Source: JBBTIS01 sp038059855 | GTDB lineage: Bacteria; Elusimicrobiota; Elusimicrobia; JACQPE01 | Assembly: GCA_964357255.1 (NCBI GenBank) | Contig: CAYHKQ010000089.1 | Span: 1 to 8,545, forward strand | Reading direction: 5' to 3' | DNA: 8,545 nucleotides | Shown here: positions 1-7,053 of the stretch, piece after piece | How the letters are laid out: every line of letters begins with the position of its first letter | Numbering within the stretch: the first letter of the stretch is position 1 | The notes under the pieces: model-generated | Seen by the model: only the letters and a program-made list of their open reading frames with translations | Databases searched by the model: none | Told to the model about the DNA's origin: nothing | Made by a program: the position numbers and the translations under genes

Positions 1-47
1 CCCCACCACCCGGCAAGCCATTGGCCACGCTCGCCGCCGCCCCCTTG

Positions 48-206
48 CTACCCCTCCCCTTCAAAACGCACGCTCTCATAGGCAAGGCCAAACAAGTCCG
101 GAGTATTAAGACTCGGTAAAACCGGCGGCAAAATAATCATCTCGGTGCATTTGAACAACCCCCAAGCGCCGGCGACCAACGCCAAACCCAATGCCGCCCA
201 CAACAT
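48..206 (-). CDS. N-terminal membrane-anchored fragment, possible alpha/beta hydrolase interrupted by TAG
   Basis: ATG at 206, with GGTGAG (216-211) 4 nt upstream and 5 nt after the panB-like stop, opens a 52-codon frame. It begins with a hydrophobic helix (MLWAALGLALVAGAWGLF), then CTEMIILPPVLPSLNTPDLF and GLAYESVRFEGEG, ending at TAG (50-48). The pattern helix, Pro-rich linker, G-L-x-Y-E-x-V-x-F matches the start of membrane-anchored alpha/beta hydrolases. The same frame continues open after the TAG to the window edge as QGGGGERGQWLAGWW, and L-x-G-W is the strand such hydrolases usually have next. I infer an interrupted gene, or a base error, rather than a true 52-residue protein, but the rest lies outside the window. 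The hydrolase family call is tentative. Confidence 0.45.
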   Translation of the reverse strand: MLWAALGLALVAGAWGLFKCTEMIILPPVLPSLNTPDLFGLAYESVRFEGEG

Positions 207-211
207 AAAAC

Positions 212-994
212 TCACCGAAGATACTCGCCTTTCTTCACCTCGCGGGCGAATAAACGCGCGGCCCCCATGACCGCGCGTCCCAGCGCGGCATAAACCTTAA
301 TCTCGCGCATGCCTCGGCCAGACGGCGCTAAGCCCAACATCTCTTCGGTGGATAACATTTGTCCGTCGCAAAGCGGGCCGGAGCCAAAACCGATCACGGG
401 AATCTTCAACGCCCGGCTGATCCGGCCCGCGAGAGAACGCGGCGTGTGTTCCAAAAAAATAGCAAAACAGCCGGCCTCTTCCAGCCGCCGGGCGTCCTCT
501 AAAGCTTGGCCGTCATGGACTCTGCGATGGGAACCCTTCTCCAAAAACGGATGGGCCGCGGAAAAAAATCCCAAATGGCCCACGACTGGAACATTGGCCT
601 CAAGAATCGCGGCGATCGAGCCGGCAACGGCCCTGCCCCCCCGAAGCATCACGGCGTCGGCTAAGCCCTCTTTATAAAGACGTCCGGCGTTCCTCGCCGC
701 CTCTGACGTTGATATTTCATAAGTCAAATATGGCATCTGGGCCACAACCATCGCCCGTGTCTTAGCGCGACTGACGGCCTTGGCGTGATGGAGCATCTCC
801 TCTAAAGTCACAGGCAAAGGGCTATCGTAACCAAGGCTCAAAGGCCCTAGCCGGTCGCTCACCAACAACATTTCAACCACGCCCGGAGCGTCAATGAGTT
901 TAGCCATGGAATACGAGCAGGCCGTCATCATGACGATTTTTAAATTTCGATTCTTTTTCCGCTGAAGGCTCTCAACGGTAACTTTACTGACCAT
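212..994 (-). CDS. PanB-like protein with altered active site
   Basis: The protein clearly belongs to the ketopantoate hydroxymethyltransferase (PanB) family: 260 residues with TVESLQRKKNRNLKIVMMTACSYSMAKL-type N-terminus, VSDRLG (45-50), GYDSPLPVTLEEMLHHAKAV (55-74), GHLGF (139-143), FAIFLEHTP (177-185), and IPVIGFGSGPLCDGQMLS (198-215). PanB adds a hydroxymethyl group to 3-methyl-2-oxobutanoate for pantothenate and CoA synthesis. However, by my alignment to remembered E. coli PanB, the metal ligands Asp84 and Glu114 are Gln86 (VAQMPY) and Arg118 (VMLRGG), Lys112 is Met116, and Ser46 of the GDS motif is Arg48. Asp47 (=Asp45) and Glu182 (=Glu181) remain. Several changes need two base substitutions, so sequencing error is unlikely. 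It may be an inactive or repurposed homologue. No panC follows; the next gene begins 5 nt after the stop. Confidence 0.8.
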   Translation of the reverse strand: MVSKVTVESLQRKKNRNLKIVMMTACSYSMAKLIDAPGVVEMLLVSDRLGPLSLGYDSPLPVTLEEMLHHAKAVSRAKTRAMVVAQMPYLTYEISTSEAARNAGRLYKEGLADAVMLRGGRAVAGSIAAILEANVPVVGHLGFFSAAHPFLEKGSHRRVHDGQALEDARRLEEAGCFAIFLEHTPRSLAGRISRALKIPVIGFGSGPLCDGQMLSTEEMLGLAPSGRGMREIKVYAALGRAVMGAARLFAREVKKGEYLR

Positions 995-1460
995 TAAGCG
1001 CTCCCCAAAGTTCCGCGATAGACCGGCGTTGGACGGGATGAATCGCGTTCGGGGCGATCTCGGCCAGGGGCCCCAATGCAAAAGGACGAGCGCTCAATCC
1101 GGGATGAGGAATGGCTAAAAAAGGATGGCGAAAAATTTCCCGGCCGTAGAGAAGAATATCCATGTCAATTTTCCTGGGGCCCCAGCGCCGAGCAAGGCGC
1201 CGCCCCAGTTCAATTTCGGTTTTTTTGGCCCAGATCAACAACGCCAAGGGGGCCAGGCGCGTTTCAATCTCCACGGCTTGATTAATAAATTCACGCTGAT
1301 CGCGCAAACCCCATGGCTCGCTAGACCAAAGGCGCGAAACATGCCGAAGTTGGGTGCCTGGCCAGCGCCTAAGCCCCGAACGCGCCTGCGCCAAGTAACG
1401 CTCGCGAAAGCCGACATTGGAGCCCAACAAAAGATAGGCGCTTACGGAATTGACTCTCAT
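984..1460 (-). CDS. folK: 2-amino-4-hydroxy-6-hydroxymethyldihydropteridine pyrophosphokinase
   Basis: HPPK transfers pyrophosphate from ATP to 6-hydroxymethyl-dihydropterin in folate synthesis. The 158-residue length is normal for a single-domain FolK. Motifs in order: AYLLLGSNVGFRERYL (8-23), SRLWSSEPWGLRDQREFINQAVEI (pterin pocket, 42-65), ELGRRLARRWGPRKIDMDILLY (84-105) with the Mg-binding Asp99 and Asp101, and IPHPGLSARPFALGPLAEIAP (117-137). All the usual signature residues look intact. No folP, folB or folE is nearby, so the other steps are encoded elsewhere. ATG at 1460 is 16 nt after the dapL stop with a weak ribosome-binding region. Its 3' end overlaps the start of the panB-like gene by 11 nt. 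Confidence 0.95.
   Translation of the reverse strand: MRVNSVSAYLLLGSNVGFRERYLAQARSGLRRWPGTQLRHVSRLWSSEPWGLRDQREFINQAVEIETRLAPLALLIWAKKTEIELGRRLARRWGPRKIDMDILLYGREIFRHPFLAIPHPGLSARPFALGPLAEIAPNAIHPVQRRSIAELWGALNGQ
1001..1006 (-). promoter_or_regulatory. Shine-Dalgarno deciding the panB-like start
   Basis: On the minus strand GGGGAG lies 6 nt upstream of the ATG at 994, inside the 3' end of folK. It supports the 260-residue start over the upstream in-frame ATG at 1081, which would add 29 residues lying entirely over folK and unlike any PanB N-terminus. Confidence 0.7.
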
Positions 1461-1476
1461 TGCAATCGTTTTTGTC

Positions 1477-2616
1477 TCATTTAGCCTTCAAGGATTTCAT
1501 TAAACCAACAATGCGTTTTTTGGCTTCAACCAATTGAGCGCGGCCGGCGCAAACCGCAAAACGCGCCCAGCAAGATCCGCCCGAACCAAATCCGCGACCG
1601 CTAATTCCCATGACCCCGCGCTCTTGGAGTTCACGCACAAAACCGGCTCTCGGCTCGCGGCACCAAACATAAAATGTCGAGGCCGAGGCAAAAAATGACA
1701 GCCCGGCCTCTCGCAAGGCGCCTTCAAACAAATCTCGCCGCTCGCCATAAAGTCGTCTCAAACGCGAAAGTTCGCGGTCCCGTTGCGGCATAGCGAGCAG
1801 ATACTCGCCCACGGATTGCAAATAATTGCCGACGCCGGAGTCATAAGTGTCCTTTAAAATCAATAAAGCGTCGAGCGCGCGCGGCTCCCCGCAAACCCAT
1901 CCGAGGCGCAATCCCGGCAGGCCAAAAGACTTGGAAAACGAATGAAACTCCACGGCCCGGCCGCGAGCGCCGGGAATCTCAAAAACACTGGGAGCCGGGC
2001 ATCCGTCAAAATAAAGCTCCGAATAGGCCGCGTCGGAAATCACAAAAATATTCTTCTCTTTGGCCCAACTCAACAAATCCTTCATTTGAGCGCATGTCGC
2101 TGCGGCTCCCGTGGGATTATTAGGATAGTTAATGACGATTCCCTTGGCTCTCCCGGCGCGGGAGTAATCAATCCAAAAATCAGACGCCTCTGTCATGGGC
2201 AAAAACCGGACACGGCCGCCGGCCAAGCCCGCTGCCCGGGCATAAACAGGATACGCCAGAGAGCCCACATGTATCGTGTCGCCCGGATTAACCAAGGCCA
2301 TCATCAGATGAGCGATTCCTTCTTTTGAACCGCCCAAAACAACGATCTCTCGCTCGGGGTCAAAACGCACGCCATAGCGATACTCCATCCATCGGGCGAT
2401 CTCGCGTCGCAAGGAAAGTTTTCCACGACCGATGGGATAGCGGGCGTTGCCCGTCTCGCAAGCGGCCGCTTCAAAGGCTTGACGCAATAATTCAGGCCGC
2501 ACTCCCTCATCCGGATCGCCCACGCCGAGATTAATCAACGGCCGGCCTCTGAAACGATCCTGGCGCGCAAAAAGATACGTCCCGAGGCGGCCGACTCGCT
2601 CGCTGACTAACGCCAT
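1477..2616 (-). CDS. dapL: LL-diaminopimelate aminotransferase-type PLP aminotransferase
   Basis: This 379-residue class I/II fold-type I aminotransferase shows VGDPDEGVRPELL (32-44), the substrate/PLP motif YPNNPTGA (164-171), SDAAYSELYFDG (194-205) that holds the PLP pyridine Asp195 and Tyr198, the Schiff-base lysine Lys229 in SFSKSFGLPGLRLGW, and a C-terminal carboxylate-binding Arg352 (WARFAV). LL-DAP aminotransferase makes LL-DAP from tetrahydrodipicolinate and glutamate in one step, bypassing the succinyl or acetyl branches. The assignment to DapL rather than a generic aspartate or aromatic aminotransferase rests mainly on context: it lies directly after dapF-dapA-dapB, and no dapD, dapC or dapE is in the window. 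The N-terminus GTYLFARQD resembles the PYLFAEID start of DapL-like proteins. ATG at 2616 follows the dapB stop by 25 nt without an obvious Shine-Dalgarno sequence. Confidence 0.85.
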   Translation of the reverse strand: MALVSERVGRLGTYLFARQDRFRGRPLINLGVGDPDEGVRPELLRQAFEAAACETGNARYPIGRGKLSLRREIARWMEYRYGVRFDPEREIVVLGGSKEGIAHLMMALVNPGDTIHVGSLAYPVYARAAGLAGGRVRFLPMTEASDFWIDYSRAGRAKGIVINYPNNPTGAAATCAQMKDLLSWAKEKNIFVISDAAYSELYFDGCPAPSVFEIPGARGRAVEFHSFSKSFGLPGLRLGWVCGEPRALDALLILKDTYDSGVGNYLQSVGEYLLAMPQRDRELSRLRRLYGERRDLFEGALREAGLSFFASASTFYVWCREPRAGFVRELQERGVMGISGRGFGSGGSCWARFAVCAGRAQLVEAKKRIVGLMKSLKAK

Positions 2617-2641
2617 GGGGGCAAGGCAAAAAAGGCGTTGA

Positions 2642-3379
2642 TCACTTTTTTCGCCTTCTCCATTGAGCGTCCGACACGTCGCTGAAGCGATAGAGCCCCG
2701 CCTTTTGAGTTCTCACCCACTTCGCCGCGCGCAGAGCGCCGGACGCAAAAGCCTCCCGTGAATAAACACGGTGGCTGATCTTGAGCGATTCATAAGGGCC
2801 GGCCAGATAAATTTCATGCTCGCCCCGAACCTCGGCCAGACGCAACGACACGACATCGGGGTTACGTCCGATGGAAGCGGCGATTACGCCGGCCAAATCC
2901 TTGGCCGTGCCGCTGGGACGGTCTTTCTTGCCTTTTCGGTGAATCTCAGCCACGCCCACGTCCACCCCTGGCGGCAAACTTTCCAATTGGGCCAGCCAGC
3001 GCCGGGCCAAAGCGATGCCCCAGGAAAAATTGGAATCCCAAACAATGGCCAGGGACCTGGCATAAGAAGAAATCATCTCCGCTTGACTTGGATTAAAACC
3101 GGTCGTTCCTATGACCACCGGCTTTTTAAGATGAGCGATCTCTTGGAGATGCGCTAAGGTCGCCTCGGGATTGGTAAATTCGATCAGCACATCGGCCCGT
3201 TTCATGGCCTCTTGGACTTTATTGGTAAAAAAAATTTTATCTTCGGTCTTTGAGTTCCGCCTAAGCACGCCCGCCGCCAGAAGGCAATCGGGATCGGCCT
3301 GGACCAAAGCCGTCACAGCCCGGCCCATCCGCCCTTTAATTCCGCTGATGGCAAGCCGAATCTGACCCACGAGTCTCAA
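2642..3379 (-). CDS. dapB: 4-hydroxy-tetrahydrodipicolinate reductase
   Basis: DapB reduces the DapA product to tetrahydrodipicolinate with NAD(P)H. The Rossmann nucleotide-binding motif GIKGRMGRAV is at 13-22, followed by VIGTTGFNPSQ (89-99), DSNFSWGIALA (115-125) and the catalytic segment EIHRKGKKDRPSGTA (145-159). His147 and Lys151 align with the E. coli catalytic pair His159/Lys163; the adjacent second histidine of the common EAHH motif is Arg here. RGEHEIYLAG (185-194) and SHRVYSREAFASGALRAA (202-219) are further family signatures. At 245 residues it is slightly short, as is common for DapB. The start is uncertain: TTG at 3379 forms a TTGA overlap with the dapA stop, while GTG at 3370 would give VGQIRLAISG, close to the usual DapB N-terminus. 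Confidence 0.94.
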   Translation of the reverse strand: MRLVGQIRLAISGIKGRMGRAVTALVQADPDCLLAAGVLRRNSKTEDKIFFTNKVQEAMKRADVLIEFTNPEATLAHLQEIAHLKKPVVIGTTGFNPSQAEMISSYARSLAIVWDSNFSWGIALARRWLAQLESLPPGVDVGVAEIHRKGKKDRPSGTAKDLAGVIAASIGRNPDVVSLRLAEVRGEHEIYLAGPYESLKISHRVYSREAFASGALRAAKWVRTQKAGLYRFSDVSDAQWRRRKK

Positions 3380-4278
3380 GCGGCGGCCGGCTCGAGAAGT
3401 CCAGCCCCGGCAAGGGCGCGTTCGAGCTTCACGGCGTTATCCGGCGTCAAGGTCACGAGCGGGAGGCGAAGCTCGGGGCTGGCAAATTTGCCCAAGCGAT
3501 GAAGGGCCCATTTAACGGGAATGGGATTGGTCTCGACGAACAAGGCGCGTGAGAGCGGCCACAATTTCAAATGAAGCCGCCGGGCCTTGTCCGCGTTGCC
3601 CTCATTCCAAGCGGAGATCATATCCGCCACGCCTCGCGGCGCCACATTGGCCAGCACGGAAACCACGCCCACCGCGCCCACGGCCAACAAGGGCAGGTTC
3701 AAGGAATCCTCTCCCGATAGCACGGAGAATCCGGATGGCGCCTCGCGAACGATAAAACTCGCCTGATCTAAACTCCCGGACGCCTCCTTAATCGCCACGA
3801 TGCTGGGACAGGACTTGGCCAAGGCCAACACCGTGTCCGGCTCGATATTGCAACCCGTGCGCGAGGGCACGTTATAAATACAAATCGGGGTCTTGACGCT
3901 CTTAGCCACTGCCTGATAATGCTCCAGGAGTCCGTGCTGACTGGGCCGGTTGTAATAAGGCGTCACCACTAAAAGAGCGTCCGGCCCGAGAGCCGCTATC
4001 TCTTGGGCGAGTTTAATGGTTTTAGCCGTGCCGTTAGCGCCGCAACCCGCCATTACAAGGGCCCGGCCCGCCGCAATCTCAATAGTTTTTTTAACCAAAC
4101 TTATTTGCTCCTCGTGAGTCAAGGCCGGCGTTTCTCCCGTAGTGCCGCAAGGAACCAGGCCTCGCGTGCCTGATTCGATCTGCCAGCGCGCCAGATTTTC
4201 AAACGAAGCCCAGTCAATCTGCCCATTGCGAAAAGGAGTAGGGAGCGCGACGAAACTTCCTTGAAGAGCGGTTGTCAT
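3376..4278 (-). CDS. dapA: 4-hydroxy-tetrahydrodipicolinate synthase
   Basis: DapA condenses pyruvate with aspartate semialdehyde, the committed step to DAP and lysine. The 300-residue TIM-barrel lyase shows the full active site: GTTGE (45-49), the YYNRPSQHGL motif (108-117), Tyr135 and Arg140 in YNVPSRTG, and the Schiff-base Lys164 in VAIKEASG. GEDSLNLPLLAVGAVGVVSV and the NPIPVKWAL segment (251-259) are also typical, so the enzyme looks intact. N-acetylneuraminate lyase-family relatives share the fold, but the placement between dapF and dapB makes DapA the clear call. ATG at 4278 overlaps the dapF stop by 4 nt (ATGA), and the TGA stop overlaps the dapB TTG by 4 nt (TTGA), so translation of the three genes is probably coupled. 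Confidence 0.96.
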   Translation of the reverse strand: MTTALQGSFVALPTPFRNGQIDWASFENLARWQIESGTRGLVPCGTTGETPALTHEEQISLVKKTIEIAAGRALVMAGCGANGTAKTIKLAQEIAALGPDALLVVTPYYNRPSQHGLLEHYQAVAKSVKTPICIYNVPSRTGCNIEPDTVLALAKSCPSIVAIKEASGSLDQASFIVREAPSGFSVLSGEDSLNLPLLAVGAVGVVSVLANVAPRGVADMISAWNEGNADKARRLHLKLWPLSRALFVETNPIPVKWALHRLGKFASPELRLPLVTLTPDNAVKLERALAGAGLLEPAAA

Positions 4279-5102
4279 GACAAATAAAAAAACCCGTCAA
4301 AAATCAACTCGACCCGGCCTTCCAAGCCAAAGCGGCCGTTATCATGAACAATAAGATCGCCGCCTTGCGTTTTAACGCGCAGTTTGCCCGCGCCAACTAA
4401 ACCGCGCGCGCGCGCCGCAAAAACGCCGGCCATGACGCCTGAGCCGCAAGAGCGTGTTTCGCGCTCCACGCCACGCTCGTATGTCCGGACCGTGAGCGAA
4501 TGTGGACCCGTGATCTCGACAAAATCCACATTAGTTCCCTCGGGCATAAAACAATCGTCATAGCGCACCTGTCGCCCCAAGCTTTCCACGTTAAGGCCGC
4601 CCACGCCCTTAACAAAGGCCACGGCATGAGGACACCCCGACCAAACATGCTGGTATGAAGAAGGCATGCCCTGGGGAACGGATAACAGAACGGGTTGGGC
4701 TTTGATCATCCTGGGCGGCTCCAGGCCCGTTAAGGCCGCCCTGGTCCCATCCACCTTAACCATGACGGCCCCCGCGTCCGTATGAACCTCGACTTGAGCC
4801 TTGACCCTGCGGCGCACCGCGCGCGCCTCATAAAAACCAGCCGCGCGCGTTCCGTTGCCGCAAAAAGCGCGCGAGCCGTCCGGATTAAAAAACGCCAAAC
4901 GAATCGAGTCTCGCCGGCGGCTCTGACGCGACCCTGGCGCGGACTCCACCACAAGCAACCCGTCCGTGGCCAATTCCGAAGAAAGCCGCTGGGCCAACAC
5001 GGAAAGCTCCAATCGGGCCGGCAGGCGCGCGAGCCGCCTATCCACAAGAGCGAACGTATTACCCGTCGCGGAAAACTTTTGAACCGAAAATTTCCTATTC
5101 AT
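4275..5102 (-). CDS. dapF: Diaminopimelate epimerase
   Basis: DapF converts LL-diaminopimelate to meso-diaminopimelate using two cysteines and no cofactor; meso-DAP feeds peptidoglycan cross-links and lysine. Both catalytic cysteines are visible: Cys81 in NPDGSRAFCGNGTRAAG (73-89) and Cys219 in YERGVERETRSCGSGVMAG (208-226). Other family signatures are the N-terminal FSATGNTFALVD (10-21), where the family commonly has GNDF, GCPHAVAFV (156-164), and PEGTNVDFVEI (187-197). The 275-residue length is normal for DapF. ATG at 5102 is 17 nt after the TPR stop, with only a weak GGGA upstream. The stop overlaps the dapA start by 4 nt (ATGA). It is the first gene of the dap block. Confidence 0.95.
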   Translation of the reverse strand: MNRKFSVQKFSATGNTFALVDRRLARLPARLELSVLAQRLSSELATDGLLVVESAPGSRQSRRRDSIRLAFFNPDGSRAFCGNGTRAAGFYEARAVRRRVKAQVEVHTDAGAVMVKVDGTRAALTGLEPPRMIKAQPVLLSVPQGMPSSYQHVWSGCPHAVAFVKGVGGLNVESLGRQVRYDDCFMPEGTNVDFVEITGPHSLTVRTYERGVERETRSCGSGVMAGVFAARARGLVGAGKLRVKTQGGDLIVHDNGRFGLEGRVELIFDGFFYLS

Positions 5103-5119
5103 GGCGACTATCCCGGGAA

Positions 5120-5959
5120 CTATTCATGCGCCAATCGCTCGATCAATTCAAGGGCGATGTGTTCACTTTTAGAAACTTGAGGGTCCGCCGGGCCGAGTAG
5201 CGCGAAGCGGCTCATTTCTTCCGAAGAAACGCCCGGACCCGCCTGATGTCGGGCGACCATCCGGCCTAAAACCGCCCAAGAGTCGCGGCCACGGCCAAAA
5301 AAATTCTCCTCAAAAATGGAACGCGCGGCATCAAATCCCGACGCCAAAAGCAAAGGCCGGGCGCGGCCATAATCTTTCGTCTGCCAAAAGCACCAACCCT
5401 TCCAGAACGATACCAACGCCACGGGGGTTTGGATGTGTTCTAACGCCCCCAAAGCGCCGGGCCATTCGCCCCTGTCCATACGAATCCTTGCCTCAAGCGC
5501 CCAATCCGCGCTCGTTCGCGCGCGAATTTGACCCAACGCGTCAAGCGCCTCTTCGTGCAAATAGAGCTTGCGATTAGCCCAGGCAAGCTCTCTGAAAGCC
5601 AAATCCCTCGACTCGCCGGCCAAATGCCGGCTCGCCCACCCGGAATGCTCGCGAGCCTCGGCATTTAAGCCGACCTGACGGTAGAGATACGCCAATGCCA
5701 AACGGATTTTCCCGTTTTGCGGATGACGCCTTCGCCCCTGCTCCAAAAACATCAGCGCCTCGTGCCATTGTCTGTTTTCCATGGCTGTACGGACCCGGCG
5801 CGACATCTCCTGAAAATTTTTGGATTTTTCAGGACTGAACCAGGGAAAAACAAAAGATGCGCAGTTGGGCAAATAAGCGATTAAGCAGATAAATAATAAA
5901 AAGAACTTCCTCAAAACACTTAACCGCTTAACCGCTAAACAGCTAAACCGCTTTTTCAT
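5120..5959 (-). CDS. TPR-containing exported protein (possible lipoprotein)
   Basis: This 279-residue protein has a hydrophobic N-terminus (FFLLFICLIAYL, about 19-30) and an Ala/Leu/Trp-rich helical body. Pieces that look like tetratricopeptide helices include RQWHEALMFLEQGRRRHPQNG (63-83) with the following LALAYLYRQVGLNAEAREHS, then LYLHEEALDALGQIRA (132-147) and GEWPGALGALEHIQ (164-177), giving roughly three to four degenerate repeats; WCFWQTKDYGRARPLL (189-204) may be another. TPRs are protein-interaction scaffolds, and no catalytic motif is visible. Cys33 in LPNC could be a lipidation site, but Asn at -1 is a poor lipobox, so signal peptidase I cleavage or retention as an anchor is equally possible. 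The start is ATG at 5959, overlapping the patatin stop by 4 nt (ATGA), which suggests translational coupling. A TTG at 5914 would give a cleaner signal peptide (MRKFFLLF) that lacks the 8-bp repeat. The function is unknown; the coupling suggests it works with the patatin and TolC-family proteins. Confidence 0.75.
   Translation of the reverse strand: MKKRFSCLAVKRLSVLRKFFLLFICLIAYLPNCASFVFPWFSPEKSKNFQEMSRRVRTAMENRQWHEALMFLEQGRRRHPQNGKIRLALAYLYRQVGLNAEAREHSGWASRHLAGESRDLAFRELAWANRKLYLHEEALDALGQIRARTSADWALEARIRMDRGEWPGALGALEHIQTPVALVSFWKGWCFWQTKDYGRARPLLLASGFDAARSIFEENFFGRGRDSWAVLGRMVARHQAGPGVSSEEMSRFALLGPADPQVSKSEHIALELIERLAHE
5920..5951. repeat. Four-copy 8-bp tandem repeat at the TPR gene start
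   Basis: The units ttaaccgc, ttaaccgc, taaacagc and taaaccgc run head to tail on the plus strand. They lie just inside the proposed TPR reading frame (ATG at 5959) and encode the basic LAVKRL-like N-terminus. Because 8 is not a multiple of 3, gain or loss of one copy would shift the frame. A related but degenerate 8-bp series in the opposite orientation (taagcgat, taagcaga) sits at 5874-5889, inside the hydrophobic segment. Confidence 0.85.
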
Positions 5960-7053
5960 CTTTTCAACGCCGTCTGCCGATGGTCAAAAAACCTGGATCC
6001 CTTATCGCGAATAGTCTTGGCCACAAAAGCGAGCTTTATCTCCTGGCTCCCGGAACGCGCGGCGCGGCGGCCCTCTTCCCAGGCTTCACGCCAGCGCCAA
6101 AACTCAAAAATCTCGATTCCGGCCGGATAAAACTTCAAAATGTAATCAGCCGGCGTGGCCGTTGTTTCCTCTAAGCGATTGCCCTGAATCTCTATAGAAC
6201 GATAAAGCGCCCGCAATGCGCTCGGCGGACGCGCCATAATTTCACCGTGCCCGCGAGCCGAAACATCAACCACTAAAACATTTTGCGCCCCCAACAAACG
6301 GACCGCCTCAGTGGGAACATTGTAGGCGACCCCTCCGTCCACCAAAAAATGTTGCCGGATAGCCACGGGCTCAAAAAGGCCTGGGACCGTCGCGGCCGCC
6401 ATAATCGCCGGCGCGATGGGGCCCTGGCGCAATAACACGAGATCCCCGCTCGCCAAATCCGTAGCCCCTGCGATCATAGGAATACGGGCCTGGGCAAAAG
6501 TTTTGCCGCCGGTGGCATGGTGCAACCATTTTTGAAACTGCTTGGTAGGCGCCATGCCGTCGCTGAGCGCCAAAGTCAAAAAAGTGGCCTTGGTCAGCTG
6601 GGAAAAACGGCCAAGCCCCACCTCCTGAGCCATGGCCTCAAGTTTGGTTATGGAAACGCCGCTCGCATAAACGCCGCCGACTAGCGCGCCCATGCTGACT
6701 CCGGCCACGGCATCAATGGGAAAACCGATTTCTTCTAAATGGCGCAGGACACCGATATGGGCCATGCCGCGCGCGCCGCCCCCGGAAAGAACCAGCCCTG
6801 TTTTGCCGCGCTCCGCAACATCAAGCCCCTTCCACGCTTGCCACAAAAGATCCACCGCCATCTCGCGCGAGGACGGCAAAGCCAACGCCTCCTCGACGGA
6901 GTACGAGGGAATAAAAATGGGATCGGCCTGCAAGGGCAACGTCACAAAGGCCAAAGAGGCTAAACAAAAAATTTTAATTCCTTCGCCCCTTTGGCCTCTG
7001 TGGCGTCTTTGGCCTTTTTGGCCTTCTTTCTCATTCACATTCACATTTGTCAC
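5956..7053 (-). CDS. Secreted patatin-like phospholipase
   Basis: The 365-residue product is a patatin-family serine acyl hydrolase (Ser-Asp dyad). The visible core is GLVLSGGGARGMAHIGVL (86-103), containing the glycine-rich oxyanion hole (91-96); the nucleophile elbow GVSMG (118-122, Ser120); and the DGG motif (239-241, Asp239) in FLVDGGVAYNVPTEA. All catalytic residues are present, so lipase or phospholipase activity is expected; the lipid substrate cannot be inferred. A signal peptide is likely: hydrophobic residues 26-41 (IKIFCLASLAFVTLPL), with cleavage near LQA-DP (43/44). It is preceded by an unusually long basic segment (KEGQKGQRRHRGQRG) encoded by a 9-bp repeat. Unlike PlpD-type patatins, there is no sign of a C-terminal beta-barrel; only about 125 residues follow the DGG. 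The start is GTG at 7053, overlapping the TolC-family stop by 4 nt (GTGA); in-frame GTGs at codons 4 and 6 are alternatives. The gene ends in a 4-nt ATGA overlap with the TPR gene. The product probably acts in the periplasm or at the outer membrane. Confidence 0.9.
   Translation of the reverse strand: MTNVNVNEKEGQKGQRRHRGQRGEGIKIFCLASLAFVTLPLQADPIFIPSYSVEEALALPSSREMAVDLLWQAWKGLDVAERGKTGLVLSGGGARGMAHIGVLRHLEEIGFPIDAVAGVSMGALVGGVYASGVSITKLEAMAQEVGLGRFSQLTKATFLTLALSDGMAPTKQFQKWLHHATGGKTFAQARIPMIAGATDLASGDLVLLRQGPIAPAIMAAATVPGLFEPVAIRQHFLVDGGVAYNVPTEAVRLLGAQNVLVVDVSARGHGEIMARPPSALRALYRSIEIQGNRLEETTATPADYILKFYPAGIEIFEFWRWREAWEEGRRAARSGSQEIKLAFVAKTIRDKGSRFFDHRQTALKR
6982..7026. repeat. Degenerate 9-bp tandem array in the patatin leader
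   Basis: Units ttggcctct (6991), gtggcgtct (7000), ttggccttt (7009) and ttggccttc (7018) follow a more divergent ttcgcccct (6982). On the minus strand they encode the Gly/Gln/Lys/Arg-rich N-terminal segment of the patatin-like protein. A 12-bp stretch, tctttggccttt at 7006-7017, has a perfect inverted copy, aaaggccaaaga, at 6946-6957. That copy encodes part of the hydrophobic signal core (SLAF). Confidence 0.75.

Noticed and set aside
995..1081. Upstream ATG (1081) extending the PanB-like protein by 29 residues
   Set aside because: The extra residues are only an out-of-frame reading of folK, and a good GGGGAG site fits the ATG at 994.
5103..5119. Lysine riboswitch or promoter ahead of dapF
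   Set aside because: The gap between the TPR stop and dapF is only 17 nt, too short for a riboswitch, and no promoter-like boxes are evident.
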